A stretch of DNA of 64,000 nt, from contig NC_045141.1 of assembly GCF_008831285.2 (NCBI RefSeq), positions 13,068,106 through 13,132,105 of the forward strand, read 5' to 3'. Each line of letters begins with the position of its first letter. The stretch's first letter is position 1. Below are positions 1 through 10,674 of this stretch, piece after piece. This stretch comes from Nymphaea colorata. Its lineage: Eukaryota; Streptophyta; Magnoliopsida; Nymphaeales; Nymphaeaceae. Under the pieces are notes generated by a model. It worked only from the letters and a program-made list of their open reading frames with translations. It was not told where the DNA came from and made no database searches. The position numbers and the translations under genes are program-made.

Positions 1-1299
1 TTAAAAGTTCTACATGAAAGAACCGTAAATGTTTGGTTGTTAATTCGATTTTCATATTTTAATCTTTTTTTGAATGTGTATTAATAAGTGTATGTATGTC
101 CATGAGGCTTTAAGCAATCTTAGACTTAAAAATCATATAAAAAAGAAAAGAAACTTCCGCTCCTTTAAATAAATTGGTGAATCCGTGGGTGGACTCGATC
201 GCACCTGACATAAAAGGCTAGTCCCAATTTTTCACCACACCGTAAAAAAAAGTTTGTGCATAATATTGAAATATATATATATATATAAACCTGCCTTGCA
301 ACGTTGCTTTCTCTTGATTTTTAAGTCCTCGTGATTAAGAGCTTGCGGACAAAAACTTTTCAAAACGGTGTCCCTTTTCCTTCAAAAATCCCACTTCACT
401 CTTCTTGAAATTAAGAGCTGTGACTGAGGAATCCTGTAATGCAACTGAAGTTATTAATGTTGTATTTGAATTGGCCGATATACGTAGAAACACATATGAA
501 TGCTCTTTTACAAAGTAAAAGTTCATATATTAATCATTTATGCTGCTGGACAAGCAACAAAGCTTCTCTACTGGAGTACAAAACAATTGAAAAATAAAAA
601 AAAAGTGATAAAAAGCCAAAACAACATTTTTAGAACATCAGCACGACCAAATCGGGCTCTGAATTAATAAAAAATAGAAACTTATGTTAAAAAACTATGT
701 GGAAGAATATGAATTTTAGATGGTAACTTAGGAGGAAAGCCCATAAAAAATAAAAAGTGTTTCCATAAACCTTGAAGATAAACACAAATATATACATTGA
801 AGCATAGTAGTTCTCATGCACCAAAAGCATTTCTAAACATTCAGAATGAAAGAATAAAAGCATTTCTAAACATTCAGAATAAGAGATAAAAAAGATTTCC
901 TCCCATTGAACCGATATCTAATCTTAGACAGAGCCTTTATTGTGCCACACAGATCTATGGTGGTGGCAGGTCAGAGAAATTAGGGACCCATAAAGGGGAA
1001 GCATGGGCAGCAGTTATGGGTGTTGCTCTCCTATCAACCTAGCTGTCATCATCAGAAGCATACATTATTACCCTCTTTTCAACAAAGGAGGAGTGGCTGG
1101 AGCCTTTCTATTGGTCCGGACCGATGGACCCTGAGGTGGGTGCCGTTCGGACCCAGTCCGAACGCTTCACTTTCCGGCCCTAAACAACCACGTAAAGGCA
1201 ATTATGATACACAAAAATACGATCAGAGCGGGGAGGTGCTTCCTTCGTTGCATCATCCGACGTCAACCCTTCTGCGTAAAAGAGGAGGGAGAGAGCGGG
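1..1299. other. Gene-free AT-rich flank upstream of the bHLH locus
   Basis: AT-rich sequence with a short (AT)n run near 270-287. No reading frame here has recognisable domains. The last 300 bases become GC-richer as the promoter at about 1.3 kb is approached. I see no gene in it. Confidence 0.6.
823..888. repeat. 33-bp tandem duplication
   Basis: A unit beginning AAAAGCATTTCTAAACATTC occurs at 823 and again at 856, almost identical over 33 bp. It is a local slippage-type duplication with no evident function. Confidence 0.85.
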
Positions 1300-1382
1300 G
1301 GAGACACGTGGGCGCTCGACGGCCATTGGAGTAGAGGCCGAGAAGGCGGAGCTCCTCTTTCACACGTGACCGGAAATATAAA
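1300..1382 (+). promoter_or_regulatory. Core promoter with two G-boxes and a TATA box
   Basis: Two CACGTG palindromes lie at 1305-1310 and 1363-1368, followed by a TATA-like AATATAAA at 1375-1382. Transcription would be expected to start at about 1405-1415. G-boxes are bound by bHLH and bZIP factors. The next + strand gene downstream is the bHLH gene at 3791, so this is its most likely promoter, possibly with bHLH feedback. The ownership is inferred; an independent non-coding transcript is the alternative. Confidence 0.5.
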
Positions 1383-1404
1383 GAGGCGGTGAGGAGGAGG
1401 AGCA

Positions 1405-1571
1405 AGGCGAAAAAGGTGGTCTCTGTTTCTCTCTCACAAGAACAAGATCCTTCTTGTGGACCTTCACAAAAGGGGTTTCGGATTCTTTTATCTTTTCTCT
1501 AGTGAACACTCCTTCTTCTTCCTCAGCTGCTGTCCGGGAATCTTCTGCTTCATTCTGCTGTGCTATTAAAG
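1405..1571 (+). other. Candidate non-coding 5' leader exon
   Basis: Starts about 30 bp downstream of the TATA-like box and is CT-rich, as plant leaders often are. It ends at AAAG|GTAAGG, a near-perfect splice donor with GT at 1572-1573. A pyrimidine-rich tract follows the donor. No long reading frame starts in it. The best acceptor on the same strand is TTGCATCAG at 3779-3787, three bases before the bHLH start codon. The exon is inferred from signals only. Confidence 0.4.
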
Positions 1572-3787
1572 GTAAGGTTTATAGTACCTTTCTCTCTCTC
1601 TCTCTCTCCCGCTCTCTGAAATTCTCAATGGGTGGTAAATAAATATGGATTGGTGGAGCTTTCTTTTTTTCTGTTATCTAAGAGAAGATGTGGGGATCTC
1701 CTCTACCGCACCTTCACGTCTACTGTTTGAGGAAAATATTGACGTCGGAAAGTGCATTTGAGGATCTGTTTTTTCTTTACGTTGAGGAGGGAAGAAATGA
1801 AAGGTGTGATAGTTTCGAGTGTTTCCTCCGTTCTGCGGCACTCTTGCTTCCTAGTTCCGGGTGAGATTGGAAGGCGCGGGGTCGGATTTCATTGAACTGT
1901 TTGATACTTTTGAGTGGAAAACAAGATACGTGGGAAAAGCAAGTAAGTTGATGGGGAAATCGAGATTGAACAGCAACGACGCTTTGAAAGTTGAATAGTT
2001 TTTCTAGGGAAAACGCCGCCCGCTTGGATTCGAAAGCCCTGCACCCAAACAGTGTTCACCTGCCCTTTCTGGCTCTTAGCTTTGTTTTCGCCCCCTTTAC
2101 GTCACCTTCCCTTCGATTTCCACGCCTTCATCCGAACATCTCGCAAAGCATCAAGGGATATTTTTCTTTTTCCGGCCGAAGACTTCTGCTTTGGTGATAT
2201 TGTTTATGGAACTCTAAGCATAGGCCAATAAAATAGTTCGAGTTATCTTTCCCGCTCAATAGTTTACTGGTTTTCTACTGTGGTCGGTAGATGGTGCTTT
2301 TTACCGGGCTTCAATCCATGCTGTTGACAGATATATATATATATATTATAATTTAATATGTTGTAATTTTATTATACGAGAACAAGTTTTTTTATGATAA
2401 TATTTTCTATTGTCCTATTTATTTATGTTTATTATTCTTATTAACCTTTCGGCCCTGGAAAGGGCAGAAGGACGGAGCAGTGAACTGAGTTTTTAAAGAT
2501 ATGTTTGATTGGAAGGAACAAAACAACCCGTCGTTGTCACCGGATCCGCTCGGCCGGGGAAACGTGTAAAAAACTTTTGGAGGTGTGCCTGTTTGCATCT
2601 CTCCGTGCAGGACCCCACTAGTGGACGAATGCACGTGTTTGTCCCGCCCCCATTCAAACGCGGACTTCTAGAGAACCAAGCCCGTAACCAAAAGAGGAGA
2701 CGAAGCTTTTAACCTGCGCTTTATTGGCAGAACCCAAGGAACACCTTTCATGCATTCCTCAAGCCTGCGTCTAAGTATATGAAAAGGTGTAAAATAAGTT
2801 GAAAATATGAAAGATAAGCTCTTTGTTCAAGAGGATTTAAATACTCCTCAAAGAGATCATGTCCTCGTGTAAGGAAACTAAGTTTCTTCCCCTCCTCTCT
2901 CTCTCTCTCTCTCTTAAAAAATCAGTTTAGCTTCTTTACTTTTAGTTTAATCTCTTTCATTGGATCTGCTTAAAATTTGACAGCCCAAATGTTTCTGATT
3001 AAGTATGATATATGTAGGTCTGATAGCAACCAGTTTCATATCCTCTGGTCCCTGACAGCATGTAGTAAGTATATATATATATATATATAAAGTGTGCGGT
3101 CATGTGACATTGCCTCAAATTTTGAAGAAAGAGGCACATTTGATGCCTGCCAGCCGAATGATAAAAAGATTATGGGCCCCCGCCCACCTATTCTGCCCGC
3201 TTTAGAACACGTTTGTGACACTGTTCGGAACACAACCGACCATCTTCTATCTATTTGCAAACAGCAGGTTGACTGGCAATTCTTTTTCTGAGAAAGAAGT
3301 TTTTCTCCTTTGCATCTTTTGATCTTTCCGTCTTTCACTTCAAAAAGTTTTTGGATTTTTGGAAGGATTTGATCTTCCAAGAACATTGCGGCCCGGTTTG
3401 GAAAACCGGACCGTCAGGTCAAAGCTTCGGGAGCGTCGGTGACCCAGATGCACCTACTTGTTAATGACTGACAAGCTCTTTTGACTTGGTGAACCTTTTC
3501 GTGATTCTGTTGGCTGGTAATCGTGAACTTTTTCGTGATTTTGTTGGCAGGTAGCCAGGAACGGGGCGGGATGGACGTCTCATCCAGCCGATGGCTTTCT
3601 GAAATGGTAAAAACAACTTTTTTGGTTCTTTCAAAATGCCACCATGGTCGCGAACTTGAACGGGATCTTTCTTGTTCCAAACGCGAAACACAAAAAATCA
3701 CCATCTCATCTCCTCTCCCCCCCGTATCTTAATTAGAAAAGGCTCTCACCGGACCTTCGCTCTCCTCGTGGACTTTTGTTGCATCAG
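1572..3787 (+). other. Candidate 2.2-kb leader intron, otherwise gene-free
   Basis: No coding frame with recognisable domains is present on either strand. It contains (AT)n runs near 2330-2347 and 3069-3090 and a (CT)n run near 2899-2914. It would be the first intron of the bHLH gene if the leader exon at 1405-1571 is real. If not, it is an ordinary intergenic region and the bHLH promoter lies within it. Confidence 0.4.
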
Positions 3788-3790
3788 GCG

Positions 3791-5307
3791 ATGGAGGAAG
3801 CACCGGCTTTCCATCTGGAAGACTTCATGGTGGGGCAGATCGCAGCGTTGGCAGGCGATTTTCAGCAGGAGCAGAGCTACTCTTCCTCTTTCCCGATGGC
3901 CGCGACCACCTTCTCCGCCAACGACGCCTTCGGGTGCCGGGAGGCGGCCTCTAGACCGGCCAAAATGGCGAAGACCGACCACGGATGGGACTACCCGTGC
4001 CTGGATGCGTCTCCTCAGAAGCATCAGGCGGCTCAGATGCTGTCCTTCTACAGCAAGCCCTATCTTCATCAAGAGACCAACACCACGTTTGGTGGTGGTG
4101 GTGGTTTTGTTAGGGGGAAAGGGGAGGTGCAGGAGGCCTTGTCCATGAACTCAGAGGTTTTGACCTCTCGGCCTTCGTTCTCTGATGGGCAGCACCAGAC
4201 CTGCCGCTCCTCCTCCTCAGCGAACCATGGCACAAAGAGGGATTACGTTCCTACTGCTGCTGCTGCTGCTGCTGTTGGTTCCACCGGTGGTCGGACAGGG
4301 GGTGGCAGGCCGCCGGCTCAGATGCAAGATCACATCATTGCAGAGCGAAAACGGAGGGAGAAGCTCAGCCAAAGGTTCATTGCTCTCTCGGCTGTCGTGC
4401 CCGGCCTCAAAAAGGTGCTCCCTGAACTTAAATTTCTCTAGCTGTTAATGAAACATGAACATGTTTTAACAAATCCACTTGCCAATTTAATTTTCACTTG
4501 CTCCCCAGCAAAATCTGAATTCAAGCAATCTCTGGTTGAAGATAATAGTGCTTAATCTAGTCGTGTAAAATTTGTCTTAAACGATTTCTCTGATTGCTGA
4601 GTTCGTGTACCACAAAGATGACGGTGTCTCTGGCTCTGTGAGCAGATGGACAAGGCTTCGGTTCTGGGGGATGCCATAAAGTATGTGAAGCAGTTGCAGG
4701 AGCAAGTGAAGGCCCTAGAGGACAAATCCCGGAAGAAGACGGTGGAGTCGGTGGTGCTGGTAAAGAGGTCCGTCCTCACCTCCGACGACGACGCCTCCTC
4801 TTCCGACGAGAACTTCGACGGCACCAACCGGGGGGACGCCGACGTAACGCTGCCGGAGATCGAAGCCAGGGCGACGGATAGGAACGTCCTCATCCGCGTC
4901 CACTGCGAGAAGAAGAAGGGGGTTCTTGTGAAGGCGCTGGCAGAGATCGAGAGGCTTGACCTGACCGTCCTCAACTCGAGCCTCGTGTCCTTCGCTGACA
5001 CAGCAGTCGACCTCACCATTGTCGCACAGGTAACCTTCTCGTCCCTCTTTCCCAACCTTCCTCGAATGTAACTGCTGCCACAGTGCTTAGCAGGGGAGCA
5101 TAGTCTTCTCATATCCCAAATTATCCGGATTTTCCCCCCTACCAAGTTGTTGCATTCAGAACTTTCCCTCGACGAAATATTGAATGAATCAAAATTGTTT
5201 GCTAATGTGGGATTTTGGTCGAATTTCTTCAGATGGAAGAGGAGTTCCGGATGCCGGTGAAGGACCTGGTGAAAGCATTGCGGACGGCTTTGGCGGAGTT
5301 CGCCTAG
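3791..5307 (+). CDS. bHLH transcription factor, group IVa-like (bHLH18/19/20/25 type)
   Basis: Predicted nuclear DNA-binding regulator of 360 aa. Coding exons are 3791-4414, 4646-5029 and 5233-5307, joined at GT-AG sites in frame. The ATG at 3791 is the first in frame; the codons upstream open with TTG. The N-terminal ~170 residues are acidic or low-complexity, with a Gly/Val run and an Ala run. The basic region DHIIAERKRREKL has His181, Glu185 and Arg189, the H-E-R pattern associated with E-box/G-box binding. Helix 1 ends with exon 1 and helix 2 begins MDKASVLGDAIKYV at residue 209, an intron position typical of this subgroup. A leucine-rich helix and a Ser/Asp-rich acidic stretch follow, then an ACT-like C-terminus crossing exons 2-3. 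Known group IVa members act in ER-body, jasmonate and defence metabolism. Subgroup placement comes from recall of family patterns, so the exact orthologue is not assigned. Confidence 0.88.
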
Positions 5308-7395
5308 GCAAGTCAGTGGTAGTGGTACAAAGAACAACCGCCATTCATATAGCTTAGTTTTAGCCTTTCAGCGTTTCTAGTTTCTGCTTTTTAACCACAG
5401 CTCCGTGAGGGAAGCCTGTACATCTTCCGACGCTGTTTGCCATCATCAGTATTTCTGTGTTTGGCCACACTGTTCCCCTTTTTAGAAGGGTTTTTGTCCT
5501 GCACTGGTTTTTGCATGGCTTTCTGCATCAGAAGCCATGTTCTCTCTAAGCTTCACGTTCGATGTATACGTGGCTCGTCGCTTTTCCCCTTTTTTTTTAC
5601 TTCATCTTTGATGTACTTTTGATGGTCAGTCTTCTCTTCCCGGAGTTTGGTTTCTGCATTGTTGTTCTCTGCTTCTTATCTTTTTCAGCGTTGTAATTCA
5701 TGAAAGATCTGTATCAGTTGGAAGTTTTTCTGTTTCTGTAAAATGGGAATAACAAGGCATCAATTATAGTCTTTTTCCATGATGGCTAACCTTTTGCTGT
5801 GGATGACTTGACCCGATCGTTTTGCCACTTGAATGTGCCACCCTGGGACAACCTGTCAGTGGCAGAGCCAGAAAAATGTGGAGGAAGAACACCATTCACA
5901 AGTTTTCTTACAGTTACAAGTAAATATTAAACAATGTTAATGTAAAAATAAAAAGAAAACTGAGAAGCTGGATACACAATCAAAAGAAAGAGAGACAGAG
6001 AGAAAGGACTTGGTTGTATACCGTACCAAAAGAAAAAATTTCAAAAGAAAAAAAAGTGGATGATCATTAACTCAAGTTGGTCTAAGCCACCATTTGTCTC
6101 ATTCAAATCCAGATAATGTGCTCCTAACAGGGAAGCAATGGAACACACTAGCGGCCAAAACCCAAAAGATATTATACAATAATACGAAAAGAACAAGTTT
6201 CTTGCTTGTTCATGTCCAAGTAACTTGCTTCAGGGTTTGCTTGCGCAGAGACAATCATCTCCGCGTCACTCTCTCCACAGTCTTTTAACCATCTACCATG
6301 ACCTTTTTTACTGTCTCCTTTTTTTATTATATTTATCAGTGAACATGATTTCTGTGCCTAGCAAGGTGAGGAGGAATCTAGAATTCAAGAAATAAATAAG
6401 TTTCCTACCTGCAAACAGGAACCCTGTCGCAGAGACTGACATGGAAACCAGTAACTAAGGATTACTTGGGGACTTTCAAGGTTATCATGTTATATGTCTA
6501 CGTTCTTAAAGATAATATATCCCTGTCTATAGGATGAGTAGGGGGAGACCTACCACTGGGTAGAGTGCCAAAGCTTACCCAACTTCTGCTCGCCCAATAA
6601 TGAGGCCGAAAGCACCACATCATGAGAAAATGAACAAGAATATTGCAGCATGCGTTCTTTGCACCTGGTTGCAATCAGATTTGCAATCAAATTTTTACAG
6701 CGTTTTCAGATCATTAATCGCAAAGTCTCAACCCATACAAACAAAAAATGCTTTGGAACCTGTACAAACAAAAAGCGTCCCTCGAGATTCATGCTGCATG
6801 CACCGAGTTGGAGCCTTTAAAAGCTCTGTAATTATTGGTGATAAATAATATTTGTGACCATGAAATCTGAATCGAGCAGCAACTCTATGGCTATGCAACT
6901 TGCAAAAGGGACGAATCTGCCCACATGCTTAATACCTAAATCCTATGGCAAGTTTATTCTTTCACACCACCCATGAGTTGGGAGGAGTTAAAAGGATAAC
7001 TCAAACAGAAGCTCTAGTCATCGTTTAAGTACAAAATTTGCTCCCCATGGTAGCGGATCGTGAGAGGCGAACCCAACCCCCTTCCCCCACCCTAGGGTCC
7101 AGGGTTGCTTTGGGATCCGAGTGGTTTTACGATGCATCCTTTAACTCGGGTGTTATACATGCTACCATTTGCAGTTCAAGAAAGTAGCATCCAATTGAGG
7201 GCATGTCTTCAATGCGACCCTCAAATCAACCAGCTATGTTGTGTCTCTCGGTGTAGCACTTACCAGAGAGACTTCCAGTAGGACGTATTGATTGCCTCAG
7301 ATTTTAGATCCATAGATCTAATGTGGCGTGCCTTTGTTACTTGGTAATAAAAGGCTGGTATGAAAATCTATGGTTCATCAAAGGAACGGTGAGAT
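5308..7395. other. Intergenic region after the bHLH gene
   Basis: The first ~450 bp are T-rich and probably hold the bHLH 3' UTR. A fragment GGCAGAGCCAGAAAAATG at 5861 resembles one end of the inverted-repeat element at 52141-53040. A segment near 6540-6585 resembles one near 53600-53660. No gene is recognised. Confidence 0.5.
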
Positions 7396-7400
7396 CCTTT
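7396..7400. other. Target-site duplication, left copy (CCTTT)
   Basis: CCTTT lies directly before the TG of the 5' LTR, and the same five bases follow the CA of the 3' LTR at 13214-13218. This proves both ends of the element. Confidence 0.93.
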
Positions 7401-7869
7401 TGTAAGATCATTTGGTGGGCCGGCATATGTCTATGAGAAATTTCAGACTTATGGATGTCTTAACGTAAATATCCGCTTAAGTGATTGCATTTTGGGATAT
7501 TACGTCATTTTAGATGGTATGGGGTAATTTTGAAATGTATAAATACCAGTACGCAATTACGGAGTCTTTGATGGGTTGAATCCGTAATTGTCATCATTAT
7601 ATAATGATAGTGGTCCCTGGGGTCGTGCGAACAGTTGCTTTTGGTTTCTAGGGTTTTCTCTTCCCCATCTAAGAGAGACCTCATGCGCACCGCACGTACC
7701 CTGGAAGACCCTACTGCGATCTTCCCGTACACCAGTTCAGATGGATTCAGGTACGCTTCCGCCTTCAGTTTAAGGTTTCGTTTATTTCAATGATTTAGCA
7801 TGAGCATGATCCTGTTTTAGGGTATATACGTTTGGTTTTGTATATACGTTATCGGGAGAAATCCCAACA
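7401..7869 (+). repeat. 5' LTR of copia element 1
   Basis: 469 bp beginning TGTAAGATCATTTGG and ending ATCCCAACA. It matches 12744-13213 closely; most differences fall in the first ~300 bp, and the last ~170 bp are nearly identical. A TATA-like TATAAATA lies at about 7540. Confidence 0.95.
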
Positions 7870-7871
7870 TT

Positions 7872-7883
7872 TGGTATCAGAGC
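7872..7883 (+). other. Primer-binding site (tRNA-iMet)
   Basis: TGGTATCAGAGC lies two bases after the LTR. It is the standard plant copia sequence complementary to the 3' end of initiator tRNA-Met. Confidence 0.93.
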
Positions 7884-7958
7884 CTATGTTCTTCGTTAAA
7901 TCGTTGAATTTTGCGTTCTTCCCTCAATGTTCCCCATTTCGTTCTTCGGCTGCAAGTT

Positions 7959-8632
7959 TTTCAAAAAAAAAAAAAAAAAAAAAAAATTTGGTTGAGGGCG
8001 TGCGACGGAAGCCGTCGGGCTTCCGTTGCAGCCGTCTGTGGACTCTAGAGGATCGAAGAACGAGACGCTGGATCAGCGGTCGTCGGTTGCCGTTGGGCAA
8101 CGGCGAGCCTCCGGCGCGTTCCTGCCGGCGGCATTCACGCCGTTGGGTGCCCTCCGCGCCTCCGTCGCAGACACGAAAGAGGAAGAAGAACGAAAAGGGG
8201 ACGGCTGGGAAGGCGACGGCAGGGAGAAGTGATGGCCGGCAAAGGGCGACCGCCGGCGACTCAGCTGTCGCCGGACGGGCCCGTGCGACCCGCCGCCATC
8301 CACCCATAGTCACCGGTGGCCTCCTCGCCGTTTCAGGCGCCCAAAATCAGAAAAGGGAAAATCTCAGGCGAGGGCCAAAACCGGCCGGTTTTGGGCGGGC
8401 GATGGCCGGCCATCGCAGCGGCGACGGCCGGCCGTCGAGGCGGCACCCGCCGGCAGCCACCCACGCAGTTGGGTGGCCTGCCGGAGGATCACCACCGCAC
8501 GCCTGCCGTTCGGCAGGCAAGCGGTGGAGACGACGCCGGTGACCGCTTGCGCGGTCGAGCGGGCGGGTCGGCCTGGGTCGGGTCCTGACAGACCCGATCC
8601 AGATCCATCAGCTTTAAAAAAAAAAAAAAAAA
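7959..8632 (+). other. GC-rich island flanked by A-tracts inside element 1
   Basis: About 630 bp rich in CCGGC/GCCGGCC words lies between an A-tract at about 7961-7986 and another at about 8614-8632. Base composition is very unlike the AT-rich element around it. Reading frames here encode Arg/Pro/Gly-rich sequence with no recognisable domain, which is what GC-rich low-complexity DNA gives. Short inverted GCCGGC words could form strong hairpins in RNA. Origin is unknown: an expanded leader segment or a captured sequence. Confidence 0.75.
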
Positions 8633-8749
8633 TTCGTGTTCCGCTCGCCCGCGCCTGTGTTTAAATTTTTTTGGACCGGGTCGGGTCATGTCGGACCCGA
8701 CCCGTATCCATGCGGTTTAATTTTTAAGTAAATCGGTTCATTTTTTTAA

Positions 8750-9160
8750 ACCGGTTTTGGAAAAGACTCGAACCGGTTCATTACGATTCAGAACCGATTC
8801 AATCCGATTCAGACCAGTTCGAACCTTTCAGATCCGATTCGGACCATTTGGGGACCGGTTCATTCATTTCAGAACCGATTCGAACCATTTTCGAACCGAT
8901 TCAGGGCTTTTTAGAACCGGTTCATTCAGTTTTGGAACCGATTCTAGCATTTCAGAACCGATTAAGTTGATTTTTGAACCGATTCGACATTTTCAAACCG
9001 GTTCACTTGATATTTAGACCGATTCAGGGCTTTTCAGACTGGTTCATTGAGCTCTGGAACCGTTTTTAGCCAATTGTAACCGGTTCAGTGGGTTTTAGAA
9101 CCGATACGGTCTATTTTTGACCGGTTTGTCCAATTTTTCGACCGGTTCAGCCCTATTTAG
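8750..9160 (+). repeat. Degenerate 21-bp-period array of ACCGRTTC units
   Basis: About 20 units starting ACCGGTTC or ACCGATTC follow each other at 19-22 bp spacing, most often 20-21, with T-rich spacers. The array decays on both sides (first trace near 8712, last near 9220). In one frame it gives a roughly heptad pattern of FRTDS/FRTGS residues, but there is no sign that this is a selected protein. It lies between the primer-binding site and the first gag remnant. The core is a near-palindrome (AACCGGTT). Confidence 0.9.
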
Positions 9161-9777
9161 GGGCATGTGGGTGTTCTAGTTGCGGTTTAAGAACGATAAG
9201 GGCCATTTTAAGGCCGATTCAATGGTTCTTGACCCACTTAAGCACAATTATAGTATCGGTTTATAAAATTTTGGACTCTTTTGGGCCCATATCATTGAAT
9301 CATTTGGTTTTGGATTTAATGTAGGGCAAATTTGTATGTAATTTGGTTTATGCATCAAGTTTTGGATTCATGTAAGGCAATTTTGTATGTGTCACATCAT
9401 TGAATCATTTGGTTTTAGATTCAATGAATGGCAATTTTATATGTAAATTTTAATTCATATATCATGTTTTGCATGTTATTAAAATTATGGGTGTACTTTA
9501 GATGAATGTTTGGATTATGAATTTTGATCTTTGGCCATGTCTGTTGTTTGAAATGAGTACGTTTGTACTTTATGTCGCCAAAGTGACCTCTGTTGTACGA
9601 ATTTGCTTATTTTCAACATTAGATGATAGTATACTTGATCCATGCGGGCAATAATCAACCCAAAGGAGGATTGTTGTTTGGTCAGGTTTAAGTATACAGG
9701 GCAATGAATATGTGACAATTTTTCAGGTTTCCATGTGAATAGCGAGTCAATCCAAAGATAGGCTCGTTGTTTGACAG

Positions 9778-9882
9778 GGTTAATTATTTATATTCATTGT
9801 TGACCAAGAATACCACTTGCAGTTAGTATTTCAATCCAAAGGTTAATTATTTATATTCATTGTTGACCAAGAATACCATTTG
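9778..9882 (+). repeat. Tandem duplication (63-bp period) in the gag remnant
   Basis: A stretch starting GGTTAATTATTTATATTC at 9778 is repeated from 9841 for about 42 bp. The 63-bp period is a multiple of three. It lies just before the zinc knuckle. Confidence 0.85.
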
Positions 9883-9893
9883 GCCTATCAGGC

Positions 9894-10600
9894 TGCTTCT
9901 TTTGTAAGGGTGAAGGTCATATGAAGGAGGATTGTACTGAGTATCACACATGGCGTGAAATGGAGGGTATACTTCTCACTTTGGTTTGTTTTGAGGTTAA
10001 TTTAACTTCAGTACCCAGAAACACTTCGTGGGTAGATTCGGTGTTACTACTCACATAGTGTCTATGCAAGGCTGTCTAAATTGTCGAACGCCAAATGATG
10101 CTGAAAGATTCATATATGTGGGCGATTGCAAGAAGGCGAAGGTTGAAGCCATAGCAGAATTTTGGTTATTGTTAAAGACTGGTTGCTATTTGAATTTGAC
10201 AGAAACTTATGTGGTACCGTCTTTTAGATGGAATTTGGTTCCTATTTCCTCTTTGAACAAGTTTGGTTATTATTGTTCATTTGGAGGAAGTAAATTTAAG
10301 TTGTTTCTGCACTCAAATTTGATTGCCACTGGTTCTTTGTCTAGTAGCGATAACCTTTATTTGCTTGATATAGTTGCTTCATATAATGAAATATTGCATG
10401 TTACGTCTAGTGGTACTAAAAGTAAAATTAGCAAATTAGAATTCTATTATGTTGTAGCATTGGCGCTTAGGATATATCTCTGAAAAGAGAATATAAAGGA
10501 TTATGTCAAAAGGAATTCTTGAATCCCTTGATTTTGCAGACTTTAATGTTTGCATTGAATGTATAAAGGGAAAATAAACAAACATTAAGGAGTTATAAGT
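9894..10600 (+). pseudogene. Copia gag zinc knuckle, protease and pre-integrase remnant
   Basis: A CX2CX4HX4C zinc knuckle (CFFCKGEGHMKEDC) is encoded at 9894-9935. A protease-like WVDSG follows at about 10030, then the strand pair that normally ends in NLVPISSLNKFGY. From 10480 the frame is broken, but a pre-integrase trace with the CxxC..GK pattern continues to about 10575. The sequence then jumps to the linker before reverse transcriptase, so the integrase core is gone. Non-functional. Confidence 0.8.
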
Positions 10601-10674
10601 TTTATAATTCATTCAGTAAGTCTTTTTTTGAAAAGGAAAATGCCCATTTCTTTAAGGATATTGAGTTTGGGGAG

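Noticed and set aside
1020-1642. Small + strand frames around the G-box promoter
   Set aside because: They overlap the core promoter and the CT-rich leader and encode low-complexity peptides with no conserved features.
4552-5337. Minus-strand 261-codon frame over bHLH exons 2-3
   Set aside because: Antisense shadow; it crosses the intron and has no domain, while the + strand exons match the family.
7832-8690. Arg/Pro-rich frames in the GC island of element 1
   Set aside because: All frames on both strands are open because the DNA is GC-rich. There is no domain and no copia homology.
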